Source: Methylobacterium aquaticum
Lineage (GTDB): Bacteria > Pseudomonadota > Alphaproteobacteria > Rhizobiales > Beijerinckiaceae
Assembly (NCBI RefSeq): GCF_001043915.1
Contig: NZ_LABX01000018.1
Location: 1 to 64,000 of the forward strand
Reading direction: 5' to 3'
DNA length: 64,000 nt
The notes below the pieces were generated by a model that did no database searches, was not told where the DNA came from, and saw only the letters and a list, made by a program, of their open reading frames with translations. Shown here piece after piece: positions 55,980 through 64,000 of this stretch. The position numbers and the translations under genes are program-made. Position 1 is the first letter of the stretch. The number at the start of each line of letters is the position of its first letter.

Positions 55980-57608
55980 CTACTTCGCCATGGTGATCGG
56001 CGAGAAGTCCTGGAACCAGCTCTGGGCCTGGACGAAGCCCTGCACCTTCTTGCTCATTGCCCGCGGGTTCACGTCGTGGGTGACCATCAGGAACAGGGCG
56101 TCATCCACGAACTTCTCGTGGATCTTCCGCAACACGGCCACCTGGTCCTTCGGCTCGAAGGTCGTGCGGACCTCGTCGAACAGCTTGTCCATCGCCGGGT
56201 CGCAGTAATAGCCCCAGTTGGTGCCGTTCGGCGGCGCCAGGTTGCATTGGGCGTGGCGGATGAAGGCAGTGAACGGATCCTGGATCAGGTAGGAGTAGTT
56301 CATCGCGGTGCCACCCCGCGCGCTGTCGGATTTGGAGCCGGCACGCCAGATGTTGATGAGCGTGTTCCACTCCACGACCTCATAGTCGATCTTGATGCCG
56401 ACCTCGGCGAGGTTCTGTTGCAGGAACTCGTTCATCGGCAGCGGCTGCATCTGGCCGGAGCCCGAGGCCGAGATCAGCACCTTGGTGGTCAGCGGCTTGT
56501 TCGGGCCGTAGCCGGCCTCCTTCAGCAGCGTCTTGGCCGCTTCCGGATCGTAGCCGAGCTTGAAGGTCGGCTTGCCGAACCACGGATGGCCGGGGGTGAG
56601 GAAGCCTTCGGCCGGGGTGGCGAGGCCTCCTAAGAATTCCTTCAGGCCCTCGCGGTCGATGGCGAGGTTGGCGGCCTTGCGCACGCGGACGTCGTTCCAC
56701 GGCGAGCCCTCGGCCCGCGACAGGTGCCAGGTCCAGTTATGCGGGTAGAGGTTGGTGACCAGGGCGAAGCCCGCGGCCTTGAGCGAGGGCACCGCGTCCG
56801 GCGCCGGTGCCTCGATCCAGTCGACCTGGCCCGAGCGGAGCGCCGCGACCCGCGCATTGGCCTCGGGCAGCGGCACCAGGACCATGCGATCGAGCTTCGG
56901 CACGCGGCCCTTGTCCCAGTACGCCTTGTTCGGCGCCAGCTCCAGGCGCTCGCGCGGCACGAAGCCCGTCACCGTCCACGGCCCGGTGCCGGAGGGCGCC
57001 TTGGCGACGGCGTCCCAGCTCTTGCCCTGCTTCTCCCAGTTGGCGGGAGACGACATCAGGATCCAGGCGATCTGGTAGGGGAAGGTGGCGTCCGGGGTCT
57101 TGGTGACGATCTCGAGGGTCAGCGGATCGATCGCCTTGTAGGAGGCCACCGCCGGGATGCGGGTGCGGCCCTGCGCCGACTGGCGCGGATCGAATTGCGG
57201 GCTGTCCGACTTCAGCAGCTTGTCGAGGTTCCACACCACCGCGGCGGCGTCGAAGGCCGAGCCGTCGTGGAAGGTGACGCCGGGCCGTAGCTTGAAGGTC
57301 CAGCGGGTCTTGTCGGCCGGGTCGATCGTCCAGGAGGTGGCGAGGCCGGGGGTCAGATCGGACGCCTTGTCGGCCCGGCTGAGGTCCCAGTTGATGAGCG
57401 CGTCATAGATCGTATAGCCGGCGAAGCGCATGCCCTCGCCGCCATTGTCGGCCTGGCCGGTGGTGAGCGGGATGTCGGAGGCGGTCATGCCGATGCGCAG
57501 CACGCCCTGCGCGCTCGCGGGCCCGACCAGCGCGAGGGCGAGGGCGAGCCCGGACAGGGTTCGCCCGAGCGCGGACCGGCGCAGGGACAGGCGGGTGGGC
57601 AGCGGCAT
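55980..57608 (-). CDS. ABC transporter substrate-binding protein (peptide/opine family)
   Basis: 542-aa periplasmic SBP_bac_5 lipid-free binding protein. Signal peptide LSGLALALALVGPASAQG; the family motif WTFKLRPGVTFHDGSAFDAAAVVWNLD; two lobes with the C-terminal DVNPRAMSKKVQGFVQ. ATG 57608 chosen over 57662 because it starts the signal peptide cleanly. Ligand may be peptides or other amines; not inferable. First gene of the transporter unit; a TetR gene lies 150 bp upstream on the same strand. Confidence 0.93.
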   Translation of the reverse strand: MPLPTRLSLRRSALGRTLSGLALALALVGPASAQGVLRIGMTASDIPLTTGQADNGGEGMRFAGYTIYDALINWDLSRADKASDLTPGLATSWTIDPADKTRWTFKLRPGVTFHDGSAFDAAAVVWNLDKLLKSDSPQFDPRQSAQGRTRIPAVASYKAIDPLTLEIVTKTPDATFPYQIAWILMSSPANWEKQGKSWDAVAKAPSGTGPWTVTGFVPRERLELAPNKAYWDKGRVPKLDRMVLVPLPEANARVAALRSGQVDWIEAPAPDAVPSLKAAGFALVTNLYPHNWTWHLSRAEGSPWNDVRVRKAANLAIDREGLKEFLGGLATPAEGFLTPGHPWFGKPTFKLGYDPEAAKTLLKEAGYGPNKPLTTKVLISASGSGQMQPLPMNEFLQQNLAEVGIKIDYEVVEWNTLINIWRAGSKSDSARGGTAMNYSYLIQDPFTAFIRHAQCNLAPPNGTNWGYYCDPAMDKLFDEVRTTFEPKDQVAVLRKIHEKFVDDALFLMVTHDVNPRAMSKKVQGFVQAQSWFQDFSPITMAK

Positions 57609-57758
57609 CGTGGGACTTCCCGTTGGTGACTGACGGGGAGATGGCTGCAAGAGCCCTGCCAACTGTTTCGCAAGCGTGAGCCCGGTTTACGGGCAGCGAA
57701 ATTGCCTTAATGTTAGGCGGCATCGTTCGAAGGCGAACGAAGCCGATGACATGTGCTC

Positions 57759-58304
57759 TCATGTGAGGCAGGCTTCGGCTCGTTCCGCATCGATCTGCCG
57801 GTCGGCGACGAGATGGGCAAGGCCATGCACCAGGGCCCAGGCCCGCAGGGCCTCGCGTTCGGCGCCCGCCGACGGCTCACGCTCGGCCACGACGCTCCGC
57901 AACGCCCCGAACGCCGCGCCCGACGCCTCCGCCAGATCGGGATGGCCGGCCTCCTCGACCACACCGCCGAACATCAGCCGGAAGGTCGCCCGGTCGGCAT
58001 CGGCGAAACGCAGATAGGCCCGGCCGAGGGCGGTGAGCCGCCCACCCGGTTCCGCCCGGCGCCCGGCGTCGTCGAGAGCCTGGCGCAGGGCCCGGAACCC
58101 CTCGGTTGCCAGCGCCGCCAGGAGCGCCTCCCGGCTGGCGAAATGCCGATAGGGGGCGTTGTGCGACACCCCGGCGAGCCGCGCCGCCTCCCGAAGCGTC
58201 ACCGCCTCGACGCCCCCGGCCCGCAGCAGCGCGTGCGCCGCCACGATCAGGCTGCGGCGCAGGTCGCCATGGTGATAGGCGCCGCCGCCGTCGGATGTTG
58301 ACAA
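57759..58304 (-). CDS. TetR family transcriptional regulator (TTG start)
   Basis: About 181 aa. HTH at residues about 12-58 (DLRRSLIVAAHALLRAGGVEAVTLREAARLAGVSHNAPYRHFASREALLAALA), then a TetR_C WHG-like domain. No ATG fits: the frame reaches ATG 58406, inside the divergent gene. TTG 58304 (STSDGGGAYHHG) has GAGGAG 8 bp upstream and is preferred; GTG 58313 is the alternative. A TetR-type inverted repeat (58320-58340) lies just upstream and overlaps the divergent promoter. Confidence 0.88.
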   Translation of the reverse strand: MSTSDGGGAYHHGDLRRSLIVAAHALLRAGGVEAVTLREAARLAGVSHNAPYRHFASREALLAALATEGFRALRQALDDAGRRAEPGGRLTALGRAYLRFADADRATFRLMFGGVVEEAGHPDLAEASGAAFGALRSVVAEREPSAGAEREALRAWALVHGLAHLVADRQIDAERAEACLT

Positions 58305-58325
58305 TGCCCACACTCCTCGTATGTT
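58297..58325 (+). promoter_or_regulatory. Near-consensus sigma-70 promoter of DUF2306 gene
   Basis: TTGACA (58297-58302), 17-bp spacer, TATGTT (58320-58325), about 80 bp before the ATG at 58405. The best promoter match found in the window; it overlaps the TetR operator. Confidence 0.7.
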
Positions 58326-58340
58326 GCGCCTGTCAACATA
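58320..58340. promoter_or_regulatory. Putative TetR operator
   Basis: Perfect inverted repeat TATGTTG (58320-58326) / CAACATA (58334-58340) with 7-nt spacer, overlapping the -10 box of the divergent promoter and the leader of the tetR gene. Placement predicts repression of the divergent gene and autoregulation. Confidence 0.65.
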
Positions 58341-58404
58341 CGCGCCGAGGACGGGGCCGCAAGTCGCGGCGGCCGCACCGCGCCTGCTGGGACGAGCGTC
58401 CGCC

Positions 58405-58800
58405 ATGACCCTTCAGCCCCTCATCGCAGCGTCGCCGGTGATCCAGGTTCATGCCGCCGCGGCCTTCGCCGCCCTGGGGCTCGGGGCGCTGCAATTCGCC
58501 CTGCCGCGCGGCGGCGGGCGGCACCGGGCGATGGGCCGGCTCTGGGTCGGGCTGATGGTCGTGGTGACGCTCAGCTCCTTCTTCATCTCGGGCCTGCGCC
58601 AGGTCGGGCCGTTCAGCTGGATCCACCTCCTGTCGGTGGTCACGCTCGTCGCCCTGGTGCGGGCGGTGATCGCGGCACGGCGCGGCACCATCGCGACCCA
58701 TCGCTGGAGCATGATCGGGCTCTATCTCGGGGCGCTGGTGATCACCGGCTTGTTCACCCTCATGCCCGGCCGGATCATGGCGCAGGTGGTGTTCGGGTGA
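58405..58800 (+). CDS. DUF2306-like four-helix membrane protein
   Basis: 131 aa with four predicted TM helices (residues about 10-30, 45-62, 70-90 and 105-125) and the motif RHRAMGRLWVGLMVVVTLSSFF typical of DUF2306. Function unknown. ATG 58405 is chosen; the frame open to 58321 starts within the operator. It is divergent from and probably repressed by the TetR regulator. Confidence 0.82.
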   Translation: MTLQPLIAASPVIQVHAAAAFAALGLGALQFALPRGGGRHRAMGRLWVGLMVVVTLSSFFISGLRQVGPFSWIHLLSVVTLVALVRAVIAARRGTIATHRWSMIGLYLGALVITGLFTLMPGRIMAQVVFG

Positions 58801-58863
58801 CGTCTCAGGGACGCACCCGCTCCTGATCGCCGGGCACGGCCCGGCGCGGTCCGCTGCCGTGTC

Positions 58864-58896
58864 ATACCAACGGTCGTTGAGAACGACCGTTGGTAT
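58864..58896. repeat. Perfect palindromic repeat, hairpin C of the composite element
   Basis: ATACCAACGGTCGTT (58864-58878), loop GAG, AACGACCGTTGGTAT (58882-58896): a perfect 15-bp stem. The right arm is identical to 36870-36884. It lies between convergent genes and touches the stop codon of the EI24 gene, so it may also terminate both. Confidence 0.8.
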
Positions 58897-59645
58897 CAGC
58901 GCCGGCCCGCGTCGATCCGGTCGCCGTCCATCGCCAGCGGCAGGCGGGCAGCGGGCGCCTTCAGCAGCCGGTCGCGGCTCAGGCCCTTGTGGACATGGAC
59001 CATCAGGGCGATGCCGAAGAGTGGCGTGATGAGGTTGACGATCGGTACCAGCATCAGCCCGGCGAGCAGCGCGCCGGCGAGCATCACGGTCGCCGTGTGG
59101 TGGCGCCGCATGGCGCCGGCGTCTTGCAGCGGCCGGAACCGGGCGGCGGCAAGTTCGAAATACTCGCGGCCGAGCAGGTAGGTGTTGGCGAGGAAGAACG
59201 CCGCGACGTTGATGCCCGGCACCAGCAGCAGCAGAAGCGCCGCGAGGTTGACGGCGAGCGCCAGCGCGGCGAACCGCGCCGTGTAGAGCATCGCCTGGGA
59301 CAGCGGCATCGCCTGGCCCGGCACCTCGTCGGGGAAGTCGGTGCGCTCGACGATCTCGGCGGCATCGTCGAGGAAGTAGCCCGCCACCAGGATCGAGACC
59401 GGCGGCAGGATATAGGCGAGCCCGACGAACAGCCCGGCCCCAGCCAGGAACGACGCCACGGCATTGACCATCGCGTAGTCGGTCGAGATCGGGTGGGCGG
59501 CGAGCACGGCCGCGATGACCTTGGTGAGGCCGAACCACACCAGGGCCAGGAGCCCGACCGTGAGGCCGAGCGACTTCCACAGGATCGCGCGGAGCGGCGG
59601 GGAAAAAACCTGCCGCAGGGCCGCGAAGGCGGCGTTGATAAGCAT
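58896..59645 (-). CDS. EI24 domain (CysZ-like) membrane protein
   Basis: 249 aa with four or more TM helices: LKSLGLTVGLLALVWFGLTKVIAAVL, LAGAGLFVGLAYILPPVSILVAGYFLDDAAEIVER and LAALLLLLVPGINVAAFFLANTYLLGREYFELAAAR, the last being characteristic of EI24/CysZ. CysZ proteins mediate sulfate uptake in some bacteria; family members here are of unproven function. ATG 59645. Confidence 0.88.
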   Translation of the reverse strand: MLINAAFAALRQVFSPPLRAILWKSLGLTVGLLALVWFGLTKVIAAVLAAHPISTDYAMVNAVASFLAGAGLFVGLAYILPPVSILVAGYFLDDAAEIVERTDFPDEVPGQAMPLSQAMLYTARFAALALAVNLAALLLLLVPGINVAAFFLANTYLLGREYFELAAARFRPLQDAGAMRRHHTATVMLAGALLAGLMLVPIVNLITPLFGIALMVHVHKGLSRDRLLKAPAARLPLAMDGDRIDAGRR

Positions 59646-59780
59646 CGGGAACCTCGGAGGGTGGGCGCGCCGCCGCTCACTTGATGTCGAACGGCCCCGC
59701 CGTCCAGAGGCGAACCCGCCTCCGCCTCGCGGGTTGAGGCTGCACCGCGTGTTGCGTGTGGCTTGAAGGAGGTCCGTCCG

Positions 59781-60170
59781 ATGGACATCGCCGTGGAGAA
59801 GGTCTGTGAGTTCATCCTAAGGGCCCGGGCTCTCGACGTGAAGGAGGGCCTGAGCGACCCCGATTCCGGCTCGAACCCGATCGACGACGGCGCCCGCGAC
59901 GTGCTGGTCGACGGCACCGACGACGCGACCGAGGAGGAGCTGCGCGAGATGGTGGCCGGCCTCAACGACGACGAGCGGGCCGAGCTGGTGGCGATCCTGT
60001 TCGTCGGCCGCGGCGACATGGAGCCGGAGGAGTTTCCCGACGCCGTCCGTCTCGCGCGCGAGCGCGAGGCCGCCGGCTCCCGTCCCGCCGATTACCTGTT
60101 GGGCATTCCCAATGTCGGCGACCTGCTCGACGAGGGATTGGCCGCTCTGGGATTGAGCTGCGACGTGTAG
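59781..60170 (+). CDS. DUF3775 family protein
   Basis: 129 aa soluble acidic protein (MDIAVEKVCEFILRARALDVKEG... DYLLGIPNVGDLLDEGLAALGLSC) matching DUF3775, common in Alphaproteobacteria and without known function. ATG 59781 has GGAGGT 8-9 bp upstream; a TTG at 59763 is in frame but unneeded. Stands alone. Confidence 0.88.
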   Translation: MDIAVEKVCEFILRARALDVKEGLSDPDSGSNPIDDGARDVLVDGTDDATEEELREMVAGLNDDERAELVAILFVGRGDMEPEEFPDAVRLAREREAAGSRPADYLLGIPNVGDLLDEGLAALGLSCDV

Positions 60171-60642
60171 GCGCCCGCGTTCCGCGCCGCGGAAAGGACG
60201 CCTGTCACCATCGAGCGCGGGATCCCCCGGCGGCTTCGCGGGGCAAATCGTTCGACCGACGAACCCGATGCCCTCCCGATGTCCTGGACGCGACCCCGGG
60301 ATGCCGCGAGGGCGTTCGTCGTCGAGCCGGCACCGTCGCCTCGGAGACAGATCCGGCATCGCGGTTTCCCCCAACACAATCGACCAGAATGGTTTACGGA
60401 ACCACTATCTGCGCAAGACAAGCCGGATGTTCCCGAGTCCATACCCGGCGATCGATTCTCAGGCTTGCGCGAATCCCTCCGCATTTCGCCGAAATACGTA
60501 GTAAATCCCGAGGGCAATTTTACCTTCTTACCGGTTTCGGCTTGCCTGAAGGCGGGCGGCGCGGCTTTTCTCTCGGGCAAGCGTGGCGCTGACGAGCACC
60601 GCGCGGATCCATCACCCCGCCCGTCTCCGAGGAAGCCAGACC
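60171..60642. other. 472-bp intergenic region before exported repeat protein
   Basis: No gene is convincing on either strand. Its last 250 bp are AT-richer (for example around 60380-60420 and 60500-60530) and should include the promoter of the exported repeat protein gene. No hairpin or repeat stood out. Confidence 0.35.
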
Positions 60643-61215
60643 ATGACCGCTCCGGTCACCCGTGCCATCGCCGCCACCGCCCTCGTGGCGAGCCTGCTCT
60701 CCGCTGCCCCGGCCTTGGCCGGCGGCTACGGCTGCACCACCGATTGCTACCGCCACGTCTCGACGCCGCCGGTCTACGGTACGGTGTCCGAGCAGGTCAT
60801 GGTGCGCCCGCCGCGCACGGTGACCCACGTCGTGCCGCCGGTCTACGACACGGTGTCCGAGCAGGTGCTGGTCGAGCCGGCCCGCCGGGTGTGGCAGACC
60901 TCCATCGACGCCTATGGCCAGACCGTCGGCTGCTGGGTCACGATCCCGGCCCGCTATGCCACCCAGACCCGCCGGGTGCTGGTGCGTCCGGCCCAGGTCG
61001 TGCCGCAGGTGATCCCGCCGGCCTACGCCTCGTACCAGCGCCGCGTGCTGGTCGAGCCCGCCCGCTCGGGCTGGGTGCCGGCCCATGGCGGCGGCTACGC
61101 GGCCGGCTCAGGCCCGGGCGGGATCATCGGCGCGGGGCTCGGCCTGGCGGGGGCCGGCATCGGGATCGGCACCGGTCTCGTCTTCGGCGGCGGCAGCATC
61201 TACGACGGCTACTGA
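60643..61215 (+). CDS. Exported protein with four internal repeats
   Basis: 190 aa, not assigned to a family. Signal peptide ([19 protein letters not shown]). The mature part has four similar units near residues 43-58, 66-82, 102-118 and 126-142: [51 protein letters not shown] and [17 protein letters not shown]. Three Cys (31, 35, 97) occur outside them. A Gly-rich hydrophobic C-terminus ([25 protein letters not shown]) could insert into the membrane or outer envelope. ATG 60643 follows GAGGAAG. Possibly an envelope structural protein. Confidence 0.75.
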   Translation: MTAPVTRAIAATALVASLLSAAPALAGGYGCTTDCYRHVSTPPVYGTVSEQVMVRPPRTVTHVVPPVYDTVSEQVLVEPARRVWQTSIDAYGQTVGCWVTIPARYATQTRRVLVRPAQVVPQVIPPAYASYQRRVLVEPARSGWVPAHGGGYAAGSGPGGIIGAGLGLAGAGIGIGTGLVFGGGSIYDGY

Positions 61216-61409
61216 GCCGCGCGGCGGCCCGGGTCGTGCCCGGGCCGCCCTCCGCTTGCCGCCTTCCTCTTGCCGCCTTTCTCTTGCCGCCCTCCCGCCC
61301 CATCCCTCGCCCACCTTGCCTCGGCCACCTTGCCGCCGGGGGCCCTGCACCCCACAACCCTGGACGAGCGAACGCGGCGGGATCCGCGCGCGACCAGGGA
61401 GGCGGCGGC

Positions 61410-62399
61410 GTGGGTACCTTCAAGGCGGTGGTGATCGAGAAGGCCGAGGGCGGGCAGCGCGTCGCGCTCCAGGATGTCGACGACTCGGCACTGATGGACG
61501 GCGACGTGACCGTCCGGGTCACCCACTCCACCCTCAACTACAAGGACGGGCTGGCGCTGACCGGCAAAGCCCCGGTGGTGCGGCGCTGGCCGATGATCCC
61601 CGGCATCGACTTTGCCGGCGTGGTCGAGACCTCGTCCCACCCGGACTGGAAGCCCGGCGACTCCGTGGTGCTGAACGGCTGGGGCACCGGCGAGACCCAT
61701 CTCGGCGCCTATGCCGAGAAATCGCGGGTCAAGGGCGACTGGCTGGTGGCCCTGCCGGCCACCCTCACCCCCGAACAGGCGATGGCGATCGGCACCGCCG
61801 GCTACACCGCGATGCTGGCCCTGCTGGCGATCGAGCGCCACGGCCTCACCCCCGAATCCGGCCCGGCCCTGGTGACGGGCGCGGCGGGCGGCGTCGGCTC
61901 GGTGGCGGTCTCGCTCCTGGCGCGTGCCGGCTGGCACGTCATCGCCTCGACCGGGCGGGCGGAGGAAGAGGCGGAATACCTGCGCGGCCTGGGGGCTGCC
62001 GAGATCCTCGACCGGGCCGAGCTGAGCCAGCCCGGCAAGCCGCTCGGCAAGGAGCGCTGGGCCGCCTCCATCGACGCGGTCGGCTCCACGACGCTCGCCA
62101 ACGCGCTGGCGATGACGCGCACCGGCGGCGCGGTCGCGGCCTGCGGGCTTGCCGGCGGCATGGACCTGCCGACCTCAGTAGCGCCGTTCATCCTGCGCGG
62201 CGTGGCGCTCTACGGCATCGAGAGCGTGATGGCACCGCTCCCCTTGCGCCGCGAAGCCTGGGCCCGGCTGGCCCGCGACCTCGACCCCGCCGCGCTGTCG
62301 GCGATGACCACCACCGTGCCGCTCGCCGAGGTGATCGCGCGTGGGCCGGAGATCCTGGCCGGGCGCACCCGCGGGCGCACCGTCGTGGTGATCGGGTAG
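61410..62399 (+). CDS. acuI: Acrylyl-CoA reductase / MDR family quinone oxidoreductase
   Basis: 329-aa zinc-free medium-chain dehydrogenase/reductase of the YhdH/AcuI group, which reduces acryloyl-CoA to propionyl-CoA with NADPH. Motifs: [60 protein letters not shown] and [20 protein letters not shown] 61410 follows GGGAGG; longer in-frame starts are spurious. In methylotrophs the enzyme guards against toxic acrylyl-CoA, but paralogues reduce quinones. Confidence 0.88.
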   Translation: MGTFKAVVIEKAEGGQRVALQDVDDSALMDGDVTVRVTHSTLNYKDGLALTGKAPVVRRWPMIPGIDFAGVVETSSHPDWKPGDSVVLNGWGTGETHLGAYAEKSRVKGDWLVALPATLTPEQAMAIGTAGYTAMLALLAIERHGLTPESGPALVTGAAGGVGSVAVSLLARAGWHVIASTGRAEEEAEYLRGLGAAEILDRAELSQPGKPLGKERWAASIDAVGSTTLANALAMTRTGGAVAACGLAGGMDLPTSVAPFILRGVALYGIESVMAPLPLRREAWARLARDLDPAALSAMTTTVPLAEVIARGPEILAGRTRGRTVVVIG

Positions 62400-62473
62400 G
62401 CGACCTCCCAAGCGCAGGCGATCGGCGGAACCATCGACGGAACCTCGGCGACGCTCCGCGCATTGCCCATTTC

Positions 62474-62935
62474 ATGAGCATCGCCTTCGTTCGCGAGAAG
62501 GAGGGCGGGGAAGCCTTCGAGGATCTCCCCGACCGTCCCGTCTCCCCGCACCCGAACTTCGTCACGCCGGAGGGCCTCGCCCTCATCGACGCGGAGCTGG
62601 ACCGGCTTCATGCCGAGCATGCCGGCCTGTCGCCCGACGACAAGGCCAACATGGCCCGGGTGAACCGCGACCTCCGCTACTGGACCGCCCGGCGCAGCTC
62701 GGCCCAGGTGGTGGAGCAGCCGCCCGGCGACACGGTGCAGTTCGGGTCCACCGTCACCATCGCCCGTGAGGGCGGGACGGAGCAGACCTTCCGCCTCGTC
62801 GGCGAGGACGAGGCCGACCCGGCCCGGGGCACGCTCGCCTATGTGGCGCCGCTCGCCCGGGCGCTGACCGGCAAGCAGGCGGGCGACGTCGTGACGGTGG
62901 CGGGTCAAGAGGTCGAGATCGTCTCGGTACGCTGA
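62474..62935 (+). CDS. GreA/GreB family transcription-cleavage factor-like protein
   Basis: 153 aa. The N-terminal coiled-coil region is short (TPEGLALIDAELDRLHAEHAG), followed by the C-terminal Gre FKBP-like domain (VQFGSTVTIAREGGTEQTFRLVGEDEADPARGTLAYVAPLARALTGKQAGDVVTVAG). Similar to GreA/GreB paralogues of Alphaproteobacteria; the acidic finger-tip residues were not confirmed, so anti-pausing activity is uncertain. It lies 74 bp after acuI. Its 3' end overlaps the convergent LysR gene by 31 bp. Confidence 0.85.
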   Translation: MSIAFVREKEGGEAFEDLPDRPVSPHPNFVTPEGLALIDAELDRLHAEHAGLSPDDKANMARVNRDLRYWTARRSSAQVVEQPPGDTVQFGSTVTIAREGGTEQTFRLVGEDEADPARGTLAYVAPLARALTGKQAGDVVTVAGQEVEIVSVR

Positions 62936-63822
62936 GGCGGGAGACGCCCCTCGATGGCGTCGCGCTCGCGGGTGATCGCGTCGCCGACGAAGTCGAGGAA
63001 GGCCCGCACCCGGGCCGCCCGGCGCAGATCCGGATGGGTGAGGAGCCAGAGCCCGGCGGCAAGCTCCGGCTCCGGGCCCGAGAGCCGCACGAGGCCCGGA
63101 CGACGGTCGCCGATCACGCAGGGGAGGGGGCCGATGCCGATTCCCGCCTCCACCGCATCGGCCAGCCCCTGCACGGTGTCGAGGCGCAGCACCACGCGCT
63201 CGGGCGCCGTCCGCTCTTGCACGTAGCGCGCCGCGACGGCGGCGCCGAGACGGGGCGCCGGCGAGACCCAGCGTTGCGCGCTCAGCGGCAGGCCGGGATC
63301 GGTGTCGCTCCGGCCGTAGAGCGCCCAGGCGATGGTGGCGAGGCGCCGGCCCACCAGGGTGTCGGGCGGATCGTTGGTGGCACGCAAGGCCACGTCGGCA
63401 TCGCGTTTGGCGAGGTTCAGCGCCTGCTCCGACACCACCACGTCGAGGCGCACCTCCGGACAGCGGGCGCAGAATGCCGCGAGGATCGGCGTCAGCAGGC
63501 CGGTGAGCAGCGAGGCCGCCGTCGTGATGCGCAGTTCCCCCGCGGGGCTTAAGATCCGACCCTCGATCCGCCGGGTGAAGGCCAGCACGTCCTCCTCCAT
63601 CCGGGCGGCGATGCGGACCATCTCCTCGGCCGCCGGCGTCGGCACGTAGCCGGTGCGGTGGCGCTCGAAGAGCGGCGTGCGCAGGGCCGCCTCGATCTGG
63701 CCGAGGCGCCGGAAGGCCGTGGAGTGGTTGATCCCGAGCCGCTCGGCGGCCTGGGTCAGGCCGCGCTGGTCGGAGATGGCCTTCACCAGCCGGAAATCGT
63801 CCCAGGCGAGGGCGGCGGTCAC
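62905..63822 (-). CDS. LysR family transcriptional regulator
   Basis: 305 aa. HTH at residues about 6-62 (FRLVKAISDQRGLTQAAERLGINHSTAFRRLGQIEAAL) and a substrate-binding domain. Divergent from wrbA, whose promoter it may control by analogy with other LysR-target pairs. ATG 63822. Confidence 0.9.
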   Translation of the reverse strand: MTAALAWDDFRLVKAISDQRGLTQAAERLGINHSTAFRRLGQIEAALRTPLFERHRTGYVPTPAAEEMVRIAARMEEDVLAFTRRIEGRILSPAGELRITTAASLLTGLLTPILAAFCARCPEVRLDVVVSEQALNLAKRDADVALRATNDPPDTLVGRRLATIAWALYGRSDTDPGLPLSAQRWVSPAPRLGAAVAARYVQERTAPERVVLRLDTVQGLADAVEAGIGIGPLPCVIGDRRPGLVRLSGPEPELAAGLWLLTHPDLRRAARVRAFLDFVGDAITRERDAIEGRLPPQRTETISTS

Positions 63823-63936
63823 GTGGTGGCACTCCCGAGCTTGCGCGCCTGCAAGCGCGGGCTTGCATCATAGGCCATTTCCGGCGCGTCCGCGATCCGC
63901 GATGGTCCGCGCCACCAACCGACGGGAGATCACGCG

Positions 63937-64000
63937 ATGGCGAAGGTTCTGGTCCTCTATTACTCGACCTACGGCCATATCGAGCAGATGGCCTATGCGG
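63937..64000 (+). CDS. wrbA: NAD(P)H:quinone oxidoreductase WrbA (partial, N-terminus only)
   Basis: The first 21 residues, MAKVLVLYYSTYGHIEQMAYA, match the flavodoxin-like FMN phosphate loop of WrbA. GGGAG upstream of ATG 63937. The gene continues past the window. Confidence 0.85.
   Translation, partial: MAKVLVLYYSTYGHIEQMAYA

Noticed and set aside
57724-57739. 6-bp inverted repeat CGTTCG/CGAACG after the TetR stop
   Set aside because: Short, no U-tract, and such repeats arise often in this composition; not enough for a terminator or operator call.
60268-60501. 77-codon plus-strand frame in the gap before the exported repeat protein
   Set aside because: Starts without a ribosome site and translates to Arg/Ser/Pro-rich sequence without features.

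Overview
The window is chromosomal DNA of very high GC content from an alphaproteobacterium. The gene content fits Methylobacterium or a close relative: a full aa3 cytochrome c oxidase cluster, an NAD-linked molybdenum formate dehydrogenase operon (fdsGBA-fdhD-fdsD), a PQQ alcohol dehydrogenase with the Asp-x-Asp lanthanide signature, and small families typical of Hyphomicrobiales (DUF3126, DUF3775, DUF983). This genus call is inference from content; there is no rRNA in the window. No tRNA, CRISPR array, insertion sequence or prophage was seen.

Layout. 1-1275: 5' part of a class A penicillin-binding protein. 1370-8263 (minus): ctaC, ctaD, ctaB, a small membrane protein, ctaG, ctaE, DUF983 and SURF1, which together build cytochrome oxidase. 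8565-15825 (plus): a LysR regulator and the formate dehydrogenase operon with its sulfurtransferase fdhD. 15843-18240 (minus): a tight three-gene unit of unknown role (beta-rich unknown protein, GH18-like protein, class 3 lipase) next to a less GC-rich intergenic stretch. 18831-22086: a DUF3369 hybrid sensor kinase and an OmpR-type regulator. 22235-28257: cysE, DUF3126, two tandem transglutaminase-like cysteine proteinases, gpt and a molybdopterin-binding-domain protein. 28409-31610: sfsA and a chemotaxis receptor. 31630-35215 (minus): PCu(A)C copper chaperone, lanthanide-type PQQ alcohol dehydrogenase, cytochrome c and a small exported protein.

35472-45130: a cupin, an SDR, then the protocatechuate branch of the beta-ketoadipate pathway (pcaH, pcaG, a BKACE-family gene, pcaB and a pcaD-pcaC fusion) between an IclR and a TetR regulator. 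The BKACE gene may replace the missing pcaIJ/pcaF. 45194-51515: phosphoglucomutase, an MHYT-GGDEF-EAL protein, an ankyrin protein, a flippase-like membrane protein and a (2Fe-2S) ferredoxin. 51786-57608: a complete dipeptide-type ABC transporter. 57759-64000: TetR with a divergent DUF2306 gene, an EI24 protein, DUF3775, an exported repeat protein, acuI, a GreA-like protein, LysR, and the start of wrbA.

The most unusual non-coding signals are (i) a composite intergenic element of three consecutive hairpins at 36764-36882, with a diverged copy at 18451-18582 and a one-hairpin copy at 58864-58896; (ii) a second dispersed repeat of about 39 bp in three copies (41679, 55796 inverted, 55894); and (iii) a TetR-type operator overlapping a near-consensus promoter at 58297-58340. 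Several genes appear to start at GTG or TTG.
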